DNA from: Arcicella rigui
Lineage (GTDB): Bacteria > Bacteroidota > Bacteroidia > Cytophagales > Spirosomataceae
Assembly (NCBI RefSeq): GCF_034929435.1
Contig: NZ_JAYFUM010000009.1
Location: 62,001 to 126,000 of the forward strand
DNA length: 64,000 nucleotides
Direction of reading: 5' to 3'
Below, piece after piece: positions 53,736 through 63,213 of this stretch. Numbering within the stretch: position 1 is the stretch's first letter; every line of letters starts with the position of its first letter. The notes beneath the pieces were generated by a model. It was not told the DNA's origin. It saw nothing but the letters and a program-made list of their open reading frames with translations, and made no database searches. Made by a program: the position numbers and the translations under genes.

Positions 53736-54872
53736 ATGAAAACACAATTCCCAATATATTTTATCTTGTTAATCATCTTGATAGCATCGTGTATTACTCC
53801 TATCTCAGACTTTGAACAAGTAAATACCAAAAGTTATTTTACCATCGAAGCCTCGCTTACTGACCAAGCTGGCCCGCATACTGTGCATTTATATATGTCG
53901 TCCAATCAGATTTCGGGTGGATATTTTCAGCCAGTAATCAACGCTAATGTAACTATTACAGATGAAAAAGGAACTGTCGAAACCCTAAGCGACCCTACTC
54001 AGAAAGGATATTATGTCACTTCAAGTACTTTTAAAGGAAAAGTGGGAAGTACTTATACTTTGAATATTGTAACAAGTGACGGAAGAAAATATGTTTCGCA
54101 GCCAGAAACGATGAGAGCCGCACCTGAAATTGAAAATCTTATCACAAAATTTGAAGTAGAAGATATTTATGCCAAAGGTGACCCTCGTCGTGGAGGATTT
54201 AATGTTTATGTAGATTTTCAAGATTTTCAAACCCTTGGCGATAACTATCAATGGTATTGGAGACATTACCAAAAAGCTTATATCTGCGAAGTATGTTCAA
54301 ATGGCTACTATGATTTCAGAAGTAATTCATGTACTTTTCCAAGAGTACCTACCGACATTACGCTAAAATATAAATGCGATGGCGATTGTTGGGATATTAC
54401 TTATGCCACTTCTTTAAATGTATTTTCAGATGCTTTATTAAATGGTAAAAGAATTACTGGAAGAAGAGTAGCTCGCATTCCTTTCGATGATATTACGCCT
54501 TATTATCTACAATTTGAACAAAGGTCTATTACGCAAAACTCTTATAATTATTACCAAAGTTTGGTGGCTCAGACTCAAAATAACGGTACTTTATTTGATG
54601 TGCCTGCTGAAACAAAGTTTAGTTTCAACGTAAAATCAACTACTAATTCATCTGAAAAAATACTTGGTATTTTTGATGTATATGCTGTAAAATCTAAAGT
54701 TTTCTATATCGACAGGTCGGTTGGCATTCCTGCTGGTGAAACGCCTACGCCTAATATTGTTTATGGCGATGTGTTTTCTTGTCCAGTTGGTGCTGTTGGT
54801 TGTAAAGAATATGTGCAGTGTTTTCAAAGTTCCAATCGTACTCCATTTAAACCTGTTGGCTGGCGTGATTAA
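53736..54872 (+). CDS. DUF4249 surface lipoprotein
   Basis: 378 residues. The signal peptide ends in a lipobox LIASC (Cys19). The N-terminal half has beta-sandwich features (YFTIEASLTDQAGPHTVHLYMSS, INANVTITDEKGT) typical of DUF4249. The C-terminal half has a cysteine-rich segment (AYICEVCSNGYYDF, SCTFPRV, YKCDGDCWDI) and final cysteines (SCPVGAVGCKEYVQC) that may form disulfides. Such lipoproteins are encoded beside TonB receptors and probably act as their surface partner, by analogy to SusD. The ligand is unknown. The pair forms a two-gene operon. Confidence 0.9.
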   Translation: MKTQFPIYFILLIILIASCITPISDFEQVNTKSYFTIEASLTDQAGPHTVHLYMSSNQISGGYFQPVINANVTITDEKGTVETLSDPTQKGYYVTSSTFKGKVGSTYTLNIVTSDGRKYVSQPETMRAAPEIENLITKFEVEDIYAKGDPRRGGFNVYVDFQDFQTLGDNYQWYWRHYQKAYICEVCSNGYYDFRSNSCTFPRVPTDITLKYKCDGDCWDITYATSLNVFSDALLNGKRITGRRVARIPFDDITPYYLQFEQRSITQNSYNYYQSLVAQTQNNGTLFDVPAETKFSFNVKSTTNSSEKILGIFDVYAVKSKVFYIDRSVGIPAGETPTPNIVYGDVFSCPVGAVGCKEYVQCFQSSNRTPFKPVGWRD

Positions 54873-55007
54873 GTAAAATTATCAGAAATTAATCCACTGA
54901 TTTTCGTTACAGAAAAGATAAAATCGAACAAATTTGTATTTGAATGAGTTGTCTAATGACAATCTATTAAATTCTTTCTTACGTAAATAGTAGAAAAAAT
55001 ACTCTCA

Positions 55008-56072
55008 ATGCAAGTACAAGAACCACAACTGTCATCAAAGCAAAGTATTGCTAACCATTTTAAGACTGGCGTTTTAATTGTCAATTTAGGTACTCCAGAT
55101 TCGCCAAGTACGCCTGATGTTCGTAAATATTTACGTGAATTTTTGATGGATGGCAGAGTAATTGACTTTCCATTTGTGTTCAGATGGATGTTGGTAAATT
55201 TAATTATCGCTCCGTTTCGTTCGCCAAAATCAGCGAAAGTGTATCAAGAACTTTGGACAGACAGAGGTTCTCCCCTAAAGTTTTATGGCGAAGACGTTGA
55301 GCGAATGTTACAAGCTCAGTTAGGAACTGAATACGATGTAAAACTGGCGATGCGTTACCAAAACCCAAGCATGGACGCTGGCTTGGAAGCATTCAGAAAA
55401 GCTGGTTATAAAAAAATTATTGTCGTTCCATTTTTCCCTCAGTACGCTTCAGCAACTACGGGTTCGGTATATGAAAAGACGATGGAAATTGTAAAAAATT
55501 GGCAGATTATTCCAGAAATTAGTTTTGTCAATACTTTTTACGACCATCCTAAATTTGTTCAGTTCTTTACAGAAGCCGCACAGCAATACATGGCAAAACA
55601 TGAGTATGATTACTTTATGTTTAGCTATCACGGTTTGCCTGAAAGACAAATCAGAAAAGGCGATTGTACGGGCAATACTTGTAAATTAGGTTCATGTTGT
55701 GATACCATCCATGCGATGAATCAATATTGTTACAGAGCTCAGTGCCATGAAACTACTCGTCTTTTAGCCAAATCTTTAGGTTTGAAAGAAGGTGATTATA
55801 TGACTACTTTCCAATCAAGATTAGGAAAAGACCCTTGGATTCAGCCATATACCGATGCTACTATTAAAGAGATGGTAGCTAAAGGCAAAAAGAAAATCTT
55901 GGTTTTCTCGCCTGCTTTTGTGGCGGATTGTTTAGAAACTACCATCGAAATCGGCGAAGAGTACAAAGAACTTTTTGAAGAATTAGGCGGCGAACATTGG
56001 CAATTGGTTGAAAGCTTGAACAACTCTCCTCTTTGGGTAGATTTATTAGAAGATTTAATAAAAAAAGCATAG
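55008..56072 (+). CDS. hemH: Ferrochelatase
   Basis: 354 residues. Key segments are GVLIVNLGTPDSPSTPDVRKYLREFL (about 22-47), the catalytic His in FSYHGLPERQIRKGD (about 204-218) and FQSRLGKDPWIQPYTD with the later SPAFVADCLETTIEI containing conserved residues near the metal entry. A cysteine-rich insert (CTGNTCKLGSCCDTIHAMNQYC, about 219-240) is typical of the Bacteroidota form, so Fe-S binding is possible but not shown. It inserts iron into protoporphyrin at the end of heme synthesis. Confidence 0.96.
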   Translation: MQVQEPQLSSKQSIANHFKTGVLIVNLGTPDSPSTPDVRKYLREFLMDGRVIDFPFVFRWMLVNLIIAPFRSPKSAKVYQELWTDRGSPLKFYGEDVERMLQAQLGTEYDVKLAMRYQNPSMDAGLEAFRKAGYKKIIVVPFFPQYASATTGSVYEKTMEIVKNWQIIPEISFVNTFYDHPKFVQFFTEAAQQYMAKHEYDYFMFSYHGLPERQIRKGDCTGNTCKLGSCCDTIHAMNQYCYRAQCHETTRLLAKSLGLKEGDYMTTFQSRLGKDPWIQPYTDATIKEMVAKGKKKILVFSPAFVADCLETTIEIGEEYKELFEELGGEHWQLVESLNNSPLWVDLLEDLIKKA

Positions 56073-56116
56073 CAACCATTTCAAATACTGAAAAGCTTAG
56101 GCTAAAAATACCAAAC

Positions 56117-56169
56117 AAAAAAGTTTTGATATATTCTTGAAGAGAAGAAATATATCAAAACTTTTTTTT
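56117..56169 (+). terminator. Terminator of hemH
   Basis: A 19-bp stem (56117-56135 with 56149-56167, AAAAAGTTTTGATATATT core) followed by T residues. Confidence 0.92.
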
Positions 56170-56215
56170 GTTACTTGCCACAGTTTATTGTCTGCTTTCC
56201 AGCAAGGACAAGTCC

Positions 56216-56247
56216 AAATTCATAACTCATAATTCAAAACTCATCAC
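56216..56247. repeat. ATTCATAACTCATAATTCA word repeat
   Basis: A short tract with the same words as in the spacers at 23409, 31061 and 41743, immediately before the DMT transporter start. Confidence 0.55.
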
Positions 56248-56251
56248 TTTT

Positions 56252-57148
56252 ATGATATATTTATTACTCAGTATTTTCTTTTCTGTACTCTTACTCATCA
56301 ATTTTCGATTGCACCCACGTTTTCAGGTCAATACTTTTCAGGCAATCATTCTTAATTATCCTGTTTGTATCATTACAGGCTTGTTGTTTCTTCCTAAAGA
56401 CCAACATTTTAGTTTAAATCTCTCCGAAACCTCCACACAATTAGCCATGCTTTTGGGCGTAGGCTTTGTGATTACTTTTATGTTATCAGGTTTTTCTACA
56501 CAAAAAATCGGGATGGCTACTACCTCTTTGGCAAATAATATGTCGCTGGTTGTTCCTGTGATTTTTAGTTTGATAGTTTTGAAAATGAGTGCCTCTTTTG
56601 ATGTTCTCAATTACACTGGTTTGGCATTGGCGATTGTAGCGGTTGTGTTAAGTACGGTAAAGAAAGACGCACCTTCCGAAAACGCCTCTTCACTCAATCA
56701 ATACTGGTGGTTGCCTGTGGCGGTGTTTACAATGTACGGCATTACGAACACAAGTTTTAATTATCTGAATGCTACTTATGTAACAAAGGCTGGTACAACC
56801 ATTCCTTTTACGCTTACGATTTTGGTTGGCTCGGTTGTGGCGGGCGGTTCGGTTTTATTGTTAAGATTGATTCAACAAAAAGAGGTTTTTGACCCAAAAA
56901 GTATCATCGCCGCTATTCCATTGGGGATTCCTAATTTCTTATCTTTTTATTACTTACTAAAAGCCTTAGACCAATACCAAAACAATGGTGCTTTTGTGTT
57001 GCCGATGTACAATATTGGGGTAATTGTGGGTTCGGCTTTGGTGGCTTTTGTTTTTTTCAAAGAAAAATTCTCTTCACTCAATAAAATTGGTTTATTATTG
57101 GCAATTCTTGCGATTGTTTTGATTTCTCACCAAAGTTTAAATTGGTAA
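56252..57148 (+). CDS. DMT-superfamily (EamA-like) transporter
   Basis: 298 residues when started at the ATG at 56252; the longer frame (from 56168) would translate the simple-word repeat and the hemH terminator tail as an N-terminus. Ten predicted membrane helices in two halves, with short loops, typical for drug/metabolite transporters. Sequences such as GMATTSLANNMSLVVPVIFSLIVLKM and GAFVLPMYNIGVIVGSALVAFVFFKEKFS mark the two halves, each with the EamA motif near its end. The substrate is unknown. It is followed 63 bp later by the RlmI-like gene. Confidence 0.88.
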   Translation: MIYLLLSIFFSVLLLINFRLHPRFQVNTFQAIILNYPVCIITGLLFLPKDQHFSLNLSETSTQLAMLLGVGFVITFMLSGFSTQKIGMATTSLANNMSLVVPVIFSLIVLKMSASFDVLNYTGLALAIVAVVLSTVKKDAPSENASSLNQYWWLPVAVFTMYGITNTSFNYLNATYVTKAGTTIPFTLTILVGSVVAGGSVLLLRLIQQKEVFDPKSIIAAIPLGIPNFLSFYYLLKALDQYQNNGAFVLPMYNIGVIVGSALVAFVFFKEKFSSLNKIGLLLAILAIVLISHQSLNW

Positions 57149-57211
57149 GCATTTCTAAAAAAAGCTATTCAACAAAAATTTAAAACCATTTTTCATCTGT
57201 AATTTTACAGC

Positions 57212-58387
57212 ATGAAATCACAAATAATATTAAAAGCAGGAAAAGAGAATCCTGTGAAACGTTTTCACCCATGGATTTTCTCGGGTGCTATTGCAAAAAT
57301 TATTGGCAGTCCTACCGATGGCGAAGCGGTTGATGTGTTAGATTCACATAAAAACTATTTGGCTACCGGACATTATCATGAGGGAAGTATTGCCGTTAAA
57401 ATATTTTCTTTTCAAGAAACTACTTCTGATGAAAACTTTTGGTTTGAAAAAATCCAAAAAGCCTACCAAGTTCGTCAATTAATTGATTTTGAAACGACCA
57501 ATTGTTACCGTTTAATTCATGGTGAGGGCGACGGATGTCCCGGTCTTATCATTGATTTTTATAATGGTGTTGCGGTTTTTCAGGCTCACAGTATCGGAAT
57601 GTACCTTGAAAAAGACAAAATTGCTCTTGCTCTTCAAAAAGTTTATGGCGATAAGTTGTTAGCGATTTACAATAAATCGCATGAAACACTTCCCAATCAG
57701 TTTGCGGCATCTGTGCAGAATGGTTATTTGTTTGGAGCTTGCCCAGTGCCACATTCGGTGCTTGAAAATGGCTTTAAGTTTATGATTAATTGGGAAACTG
57801 GACAAAAAACGGGTTTCTTCCTCGACCAAAGAGATAATAGGGCTTTGTTGGCGAAGTATTCTAAAGGCAAAAAGGTATTAAATTCTTTCTGTTATTCGGG
57901 TGGTTTTTCAATGTATGCTTTGGGAGCTGGTGCAGAATTGGTGCATTCGGTAGATGTTTCTCAAAAGGCGATTGATTTGGTCAATCAGAACATTTCAGCG
58001 AATGGTTTTGAAGGATTAAATCATCAAGCTTACGCAGAAGATGTGATGAAGTACTTGAAAGCGAACGACCAGTTCTATGATCTTATCATTCTCGACCCAC
58101 CAGCTTATGCTAAAAATGTAGCAACTCGCCATAATGCTATCCAAGGTTATAAAAGATTGAATACAGAAGGCTTTAAGCGTTTAGCAAAAGGGGGAATTTT
58201 GTTTACATTCTCTTGTTCGCAAGTGGTAGATAGAGAATTGTTTTATAATACTGTGGTTTCGGCGGCTTTAGAAGCAGGACGACAAGCAAAAGTATTACAT
58301 CACCTTACGCAACCAGCAGACCACCCTGTCAATTTCTTTCATCCTGAAGGAAGTTACTTAAAAGGTTTGGTTTTATATGTAGAATAG
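57212..58387 (+). CDS. Class I rRNA (cytosine-C5) methyltransferase, RlmI-like
   Basis: 391 residues. An N-terminal PUA-type RNA-binding domain (about 1-75, with KRFHPWIFSGAI) is followed by a linker and the Rossmann-fold methyltransferase: GFFLDQRDNRAL (about 205-216), SFCYSGGFSMYALGAGAELVHSVDVS (motif I and acidic strand) and the catalytic LILDPPAYAK (about 291-300), and the late C-containing SCSQVVDRELF. It probably methylates a cytosine in 23S rRNA as RlmI does; the exact nucleotide is not proven for this clade. Confidence 0.9.
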   Translation: MKSQIILKAGKENPVKRFHPWIFSGAIAKIIGSPTDGEAVDVLDSHKNYLATGHYHEGSIAVKIFSFQETTSDENFWFEKIQKAYQVRQLIDFETTNCYRLIHGEGDGCPGLIIDFYNGVAVFQAHSIGMYLEKDKIALALQKVYGDKLLAIYNKSHETLPNQFAASVQNGYLFGACPVPHSVLENGFKFMINWETGQKTGFFLDQRDNRALLAKYSKGKKVLNSFCYSGGFSMYALGAGAELVHSVDVSQKAIDLVNQNISANGFEGLNHQAYAEDVMKYLKANDQFYDLIILDPPAYAKNVATRHNAIQGYKRLNTEGFKRLAKGGILFTFSCSQVVDRELFYNTVVSAALEAGRQAKVLHHLTQPADHPVNFFHPEGSYLKGLVLYVE

Positions 58388-58578
58388 CCTCCTCAATGAG
58401 CCATTCGGGCTTATCAATATTTATTCAGGGTAAAGCTAAAAGATGTAGGTATCAAAAAAGCTTTACTCTGTCTAAAACAAATGTACTTTGTGCTATCACA
58501 AAAACATTTTTATACCTCACATTAAGGTTTTTACTACTCTCAAAAAGCTCTTCCATTCAAACATCTATTACTCTTCCT

Positions 58579-58998
58579 CAATCAAGAAGTAATTCATGTT
58601 AAACATTGATAAAATAGACTCAATCAAGTAATAAGTCATATCAAACATTGATAAAATAGACTCAATCAATGAGCAATTTATGTCAAACATTGATAAAATA
58701 GATTTAATCAAAGAGCAATTCTTGTTAAACATTAACCAATTAGACTCAATCAATGAACAATTCTTGTTAAACATTAACCAATTAGACTTAATCAATGAGC
58801 AATTATTGTTAAACATTAACCAATTAGACTCAATCAATGAGCAATTCTTGTTAAACATTGATGAATTAGATTTAATCAAGAAGCAATTCTTGTTAAACAT
58901 TGGCGATTAAGATTGAAGCAAGAAGGCATTCTGATAAAACATTGATGATTAAGGATTTATCAATGAGCAATTGATGCTAAAAATTGATAATTTCTATG
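58579..58998. repeat. Ten-copy 42-bp tandem repeat (minisatellite)
   Basis: Ten consecutive units of exactly 42 bp with boundaries at 58579, 58621, 58663 and so on to 58957-58998. Units 3 to 8 are most alike (core TTAAACATTAACCAATTAGA and CAATCAATGAGCAATTCTTG); the outer two on each side are more diverged. As 42 is a multiple of 3, both strands are open for long distances. On the plus strand an ATG at 58680 opens 76 codons with a 14-residue repeat (LLNINQLDSINEQF) of heptad character, stopping in unit 8. Whether it is translated is unclear. It ends just before the TPR kinase gene. Confidence 0.93.
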
Positions 58999-59036
58999 CA
59001 GATAAATAGCTATTTTAGGAAAATAATAATAGGCTA

Positions 59037-61004
59037 TTAAGCAACAGGAATCGAAAAGAAGAAGCTTGTTCCCTCATTTGGTTTACTTTCAAACCAAATT
59101 CTTCCTTGATTTTTCTCTACAAGTTCTTTACATAGTAAAAGTCCTAAACCACTCCCCTTTTCTTTGTTAGTGCCATAAGTAGAGTATGAAGTATATTTAT
59201 TAAATATCTTATCTTGAGCCTCTAATGCAATACCTACGCCATCGTCTTTTACCGAAACTATCACTTCATTTTGTTCAGTTTGTAATTGAGCTTTGATAGT
59301 AATACAATTACCTGCATTTAAGAACTTTACCGCATTCTCAATCAAATTTCTAAGGACAATATCAATCATCGTTTCGTCAGCAAAAACCGTCAAGTCTTCT
59401 GCATGCTCGTCTATTTGTAAGGCAATCTTTTTATCTGAAGCCCTACCTTCAATAAGTGCAATGTTTTGTTTGATTAACTTTTGAATATCAAAATGTGTGG
59501 GTTTAGTTTGCATACCATCCATTTGACTTTTCGCCCAATACAATAAATTATCAATCAAATTGGCGGTAACATTCAAGCTTTGGGAAGCCTTTTCGATAAA
59601 AAACTTTTTCTCTTCTTCATCCAATTCCTCCATTCCCAACATCTCCATCATCCCTTTGATTGAATGTATAGGCCCACGTAAATCATGCCCAATGATAGAA
59701 AACATTCTGTTTCTAACTAAGATAAGTTCTTCTAAATGTTTATTCTTCTCTACAATCTCATTGTTTTGTTCTTCAAGTTTAAGTATCAACTTTCGTTTAG
59801 CAAGATAGTTTCTTACTAAAAAAACTACAATACATAGTAAAGACAAAGCACAAACAGTTATAAAATCACGTTTGAGTTTGATGTTTGCAAGTTCTTTTTG
59901 GTCAATTAGTTTCTCATTTCGTAAACCATCTACTTGCTGCTGCTTTTTTTCGAGCTCAATCACTGACATTTTTGCAATCATTCTCGACCGCTCAATGCCA
60001 ATCACAGAATCTTTGAGAGCAATTTCAAGATTTCTAAAGTAAAGAGCTTTATTATAATCACCCATTTTTAAATAGGTCATATACAAAGTATTATCAATCA
60101 CACGACCAAGCTCCTGAATCCCAAGTTGTTTATTCTCTTCAAATGCCATTTTCCCATAATACAAGCTTAGTTGATAATTTCCTGTATAGTAATTGATAAG
60201 GGCAAAGGCACTATGGCAATAAACTATTCCCTCTACATCCTTAGTTGCAGTGGCGATACTCAATGATTTATTAATGTATTTTAGAGCAAGTGGATACTTC
60301 CCTTGAATCATTAAATTTTCACCTATATTGTAAAGAGTTATGGCGATTCCCAGTGAGTCTTTTAGTTGAGTGGCAATGCTCAAGGCTTTTTGATTATAAA
60401 CAATGGCAGAATCGGATTTGGAGTTATCCTTAAAAATTTCGCCAATGTTTACCAAAACACTATGAATCCTGTGTTTGTCAGGCTTTTTTTGTTGAATAGC
60501 AATTTTATAAGACTTCTTGTAAAAGTAGAGAGCTTTAGGGAAATCTTTTAATTGAGCATAAACAATTCCGATAGCGTTTAAGGCATTTCCTTGCACTTCG
60601 GTTAGCCCTAATTCTTCACTTATTCTTAATGCCTCAAAGTAATACGCTAAGGCTTCTGGAAGTTGTGCTTTTGAAACTAAGGCTAACCCTTTTGAAATAT
60701 TAGCAAGGGCTATGCCTTTTTGAAAACCTAATGCTTTTGAAAGGGTTAGAGACTGTTGGGCGAAGAATAAAGCACTGTCGGAGTTTCTATTCCAATAAAA
60801 TTTTGAGAGAGCGTAGTAAGCATTTACTTTATCCGTGTCTTTTTTAGCTGTTTTAAGCTTTTCATGTAAAGACTTTATATTTTCAGATTGAGCCAATAGA
60901 TTCTCATTCAACATCAATACCAATATTATCGCTGAAAATAAACTTATGATAAGTTTTTGTTTCAATCTCAGAAAAATCGGTAAAGTATAAATCAAGTTTA
61001 TCAT
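59037..61004 (-). CDS. TPR-containing sensor histidine kinase
   Basis: 655 residues. An N-terminal membrane or signal segment (about 15-38) leads to about six TPR units (about 45-350) predicted to lie in the periplasm, a second membrane helix (about 382-403, FITVCALSLLCIVVFLV), a coiled coil, and a HisKA domain with FSIIGHDLRGPIHSIKG, His440 being the phospho-site. The HATPase domain has NLIENAVKF, VKDDGVGI and GSGLGLLLCKELV. No receiver domain. It is divergent from a second kinase of the same design at 61450, so the two are probably paralogs responding to related signals. Confidence 0.93.
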   Translation of the reverse strand: MINLIYTLPIFLRLKQKLIISLFSAIILVLMLNENLLAQSENIKSLHEKLKTAKKDTDKVNAYYALSKFYWNRNSDSALFFAQQSLTLSKALGFQKGIALANISKGLALVSKAQLPEALAYYFEALRISEELGLTEVQGNALNAIGIVYAQLKDFPKALYFYKKSYKIAIQQKKPDKHRIHSVLVNIGEIFKDNSKSDSAIVYNQKALSIATQLKDSLGIAITLYNIGENLMIQGKYPLALKYINKSLSIATATKDVEGIVYCHSAFALINYYTGNYQLSLYYGKMAFEENKQLGIQELGRVIDNTLYMTYLKMGDYNKALYFRNLEIALKDSVIGIERSRMIAKMSVIELEKKQQQVDGLRNEKLIDQKELANIKLKRDFITVCALSLLCIVVFLVRNYLAKRKLILKLEEQNNEIVEKNKHLEELILVRNRMFSIIGHDLRGPIHSIKGMMEMLGMEELDEEEKKFFIEKASQSLNVTANLIDNLLYWAKSQMDGMQTKPTHFDIQKLIKQNIALIEGRASDKKIALQIDEHAEDLTVFADETMIDIVLRNLIENAVKFLNAGNCITIKAQLQTEQNEVIVSVKDDGVGIALEAQDKIFNKYTSYSTYGTNKEKGSGLGLLLCKELVEKNQGRIWFESKPNEGTSFFFSIPVA

Positions 61005-61396
61005 ATTTTAAAATTAAACCTATTCAGAACTAAAATAGTCAAAAGCCATTGAACAGGAGTATTTGATTTATTTAGTTAGCATGTATCACCCAATAAATGC
61101 TGTAAGACAAGCGAGAAGAAATCATTCTTCTTGTGTACTTCCACAAATAAACTTATACATAATGTCTTAAATCAACAAGTTTAATGAGCTTTATTTGATG
61201 TAAAAAATAAAAATATTATCAAAAAAAGTAGTCAAAACAAAGGTTGGGTGAATCTTAAAAAACAGCAATTATTTCAGAAAATACCAAGAGCAAATATCTT
61301 GCTAAAAAAATAGATATTCATTAAATCCTATAAATTCGCTTGCATTCTTGTACTTTTTGAAGTGGTGTTCATGAAAAAAAGACTTAAAAGAAAAAA
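61005..61396. other. Spacer between the two TPR kinases
   Basis: About 390 bp without a gene. AT-rich and without repeats that I can see; it must hold promoters for both divergent genes. Confidence 0.5.
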
Positions 61397-61421
61397 TTGT
61401 AGTATAAAAGCCTTAATTTTG
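61397..61421 (+). promoter_or_regulatory. Putative promoter of the second TPR kinase
   Basis: TTG (61397-61399) and TAATTTTG (61414-61421) with a 14-nt spacer, 28 bp before the start. The spacing is short, as in the atpA and DUF3109 candidates. Confidence 0.45.
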
Positions 61422-61449
61422 CAAATGAAGTTTCTTTTATATTCTCAAT

Positions 61450-63213
61450 ATGTATTTGAATAGGCCACTATTAAATCTATTATACATTCTTGTATTCGCC
61501 TTTAGTCTTCCTTCAAAGGCACAGGTACTTCCTCTGAATCGTAGCGACTCAGGGCGGGTAGCTCAATACCAAGCTTTGTATGAATCCTACAATCAAGCTA
61601 ATAATTTAAAAGAAGCATCCAGAATGATGAATGAAATTGGCTTCATTTACTGGAACTACAATCAGTATAAAAGAGCCATCAGTTTTTATGAAAAAAGTTT
61701 GAAACTTAACTATGCCATTGACAACCGCAACGGCGTAGCGATGCTTCACAACAATTTAGGAATGCTCTATGCCGATGTGCAAGATTACGAAAAAGCCTTG
61801 TATCACTTTTCGCTGACACTTGCCGCCAGACGCATCAATAAAGAACCCATCAGTATTATCTCATCTCTAAAAAATAGAGCAGTAGTTTATAACAACGTAA
61901 GAAAATACAATGAAGCCATTAAAGACCTACAAGAAGCACTTAGTTTAGCAAGGGAAGTCAACAACTCAAACGAGATGTCGAGTGCCTATGCGATGTTGAG
62001 CGAAACCTTCGAAAAAATGGGGAACGTTGATGAATCTATCAAATACTTTAAGTTGTATAAATCTTTCCATGATGCCGAACAAAAAAATAAAGTTGAAAAA
62101 CTGGATTATGAATTGCAAAAGGAAAGCCTCAATAAGCAAATTGCAGAGTTGAATGCCAAAACAAAAGAAATTGAGCTTCAACAAAACGAGAAGAAATTAG
62201 AAGAAAGTAAAGAGTTACTTCGGATTAAAAATAATGCTTACAAAGAACTTTATAAAAATTTTACGAAGGCAGAATTAATTGTAGAACTTCAAAAAAAACA
62301 GATTAAAGTAGAAGAAGCAGAAGCACAAGCCAAACAAGCCGAAGCCGATATTCTTAAAAAAGAAAGATGGTATGTTTGGGTGATAGCAATCATCATTACT
62401 TTAGCGGTATTAATTATTGCTACGATTATTTATTTGAACAGTAGAAAAATCAAACAACAGAATCAGCAATTACATCAACAAAATATCGCAATCGCCAAGC
62501 AAAAAGAGCAATTAGCGATTTCAAATGATGTAAAAAATAAAATCTTTTCAATTATCGCACACGACCTTCGTGGACCAATTGGTTCATTGAAGAGTTTCTT
62601 TATGATTTTAGAAGAATTTGATGATATTCCAGAAGATGTTCAAGAGATTTTGGAACAATTGAACATTGAAAACTCTCAGATTTCTAATATATTAGACAAC
62701 TTATTGAACTGGGCAAAAACCCAAATGGCTGAACTTACGCCTAAACTACAAGCCGTAAATGTAAACCAAGTAGTAGAAGAAAACGTAAATCTTTTACAAA
62801 GAATAGCCGAAGGAAAAATCATTACGCTTAAAAATGAAGTACCTAAAAGCTTGGTGGCTCATTCTGATGTAGAAATGACCAAGATTGTCTTTAGAAATTT
62901 AATTCAAAACGCATTAAAATTCACAAAAGCAGAAGGAACAGTAACCATTACGGGAAAAAGATTAAGTGACGATTTATTAGAATTTAAAGTAATTGATAGC
63001 GGCGTAGGCATGAGTGCTGAAAAAGTGCAAACCTTATTTAACTTAAAGAGCAATAAGTCCACTTATGGTACTAATAATGAAAAAGGAACAGGACTTGGGC
63101 TTGTACTTTGCAACGACTTTATAAGAATATGCGGTGGTAGCCTTGTTGTCACCAGTGAAGAAAACGTAGGAACTACCATTACTGTAACCTTGAATACAAA
63201 CCATGATTCGTAA
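61450..63213 (+). CDS. TPR-containing sensor histidine kinase
   Basis: 587 residues. A signal-like N-terminus (YILVFAFSLPSKAQ) is followed by TPR units (about 35-215, EIGFIYWNYNQYKRAISFYEKSLKL), a long coiled coil (about 215-305), a membrane helix (about 309-331, WVIAIIITLAVLIIATIIYL), and HisKA with FSIIAHDLRGPIGSLKS (His371). The HATPase domain has NLIQNALKF, VIDSGVGM and GTGLGLVLCNDFI. It shares its design and many positions with the divergent kinase at 59037. Its last 11 bp overlap the next gene. Confidence 0.93.
   Translation: MYLNRPLLNLLYILVFAFSLPSKAQVLPLNRSDSGRVAQYQALYESYNQANNLKEASRMMNEIGFIYWNYNQYKRAISFYEKSLKLNYAIDNRNGVAMLHNNLGMLYADVQDYEKALYHFSLTLAARRINKEPISIISSLKNRAVVYNNVRKYNEAIKDLQEALSLAREVNNSNEMSSAYAMLSETFEKMGNVDESIKYFKLYKSFHDAEQKNKVEKLDYELQKESLNKQIAELNAKTKEIELQQNEKKLEESKELLRIKNNAYKELYKNFTKAELIVELQKKQIKVEEAEAQAKQAEADILKKERWYVWVIAIIITLAVLIIATIIYLNSRKIKQQNQQLHQQNIAIAKQKEQLAISNDVKNKIFSIIAHDLRGPIGSLKSFFMILEEFDDIPEDVQEILEQLNIENSQISNILDNLLNWAKTQMAELTPKLQAVNVNQVVEENVNLLQRIAEGKIITLKNEVPKSLVAHSDVEMTKIVFRNLIQNALKFTKAEGTVTITGKRLSDDLLEFKVIDSGVGMSAEKVQTLFNLKSNKSTYGTNNEKGTGLGLVLCNDFIRICGGSLVVTSEENVGTTITVTLNTNHDS

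Noticed and set aside
58568..58900. A minus-strand reading frame of 110 codons across the 42-bp repeats.
   Set aside because: The repeat period is a multiple of three, so several frames stay open. The frame has no signal peptide or family and reads SNWLMFNKN-type repeats that look like the complement of the A/T-rich unit.
58579..58998. A CRISPR array, because of regular repeats.
   Set aside because: There are no unique spacers: the whole 42-bp unit repeats and no cas genes are nearby.
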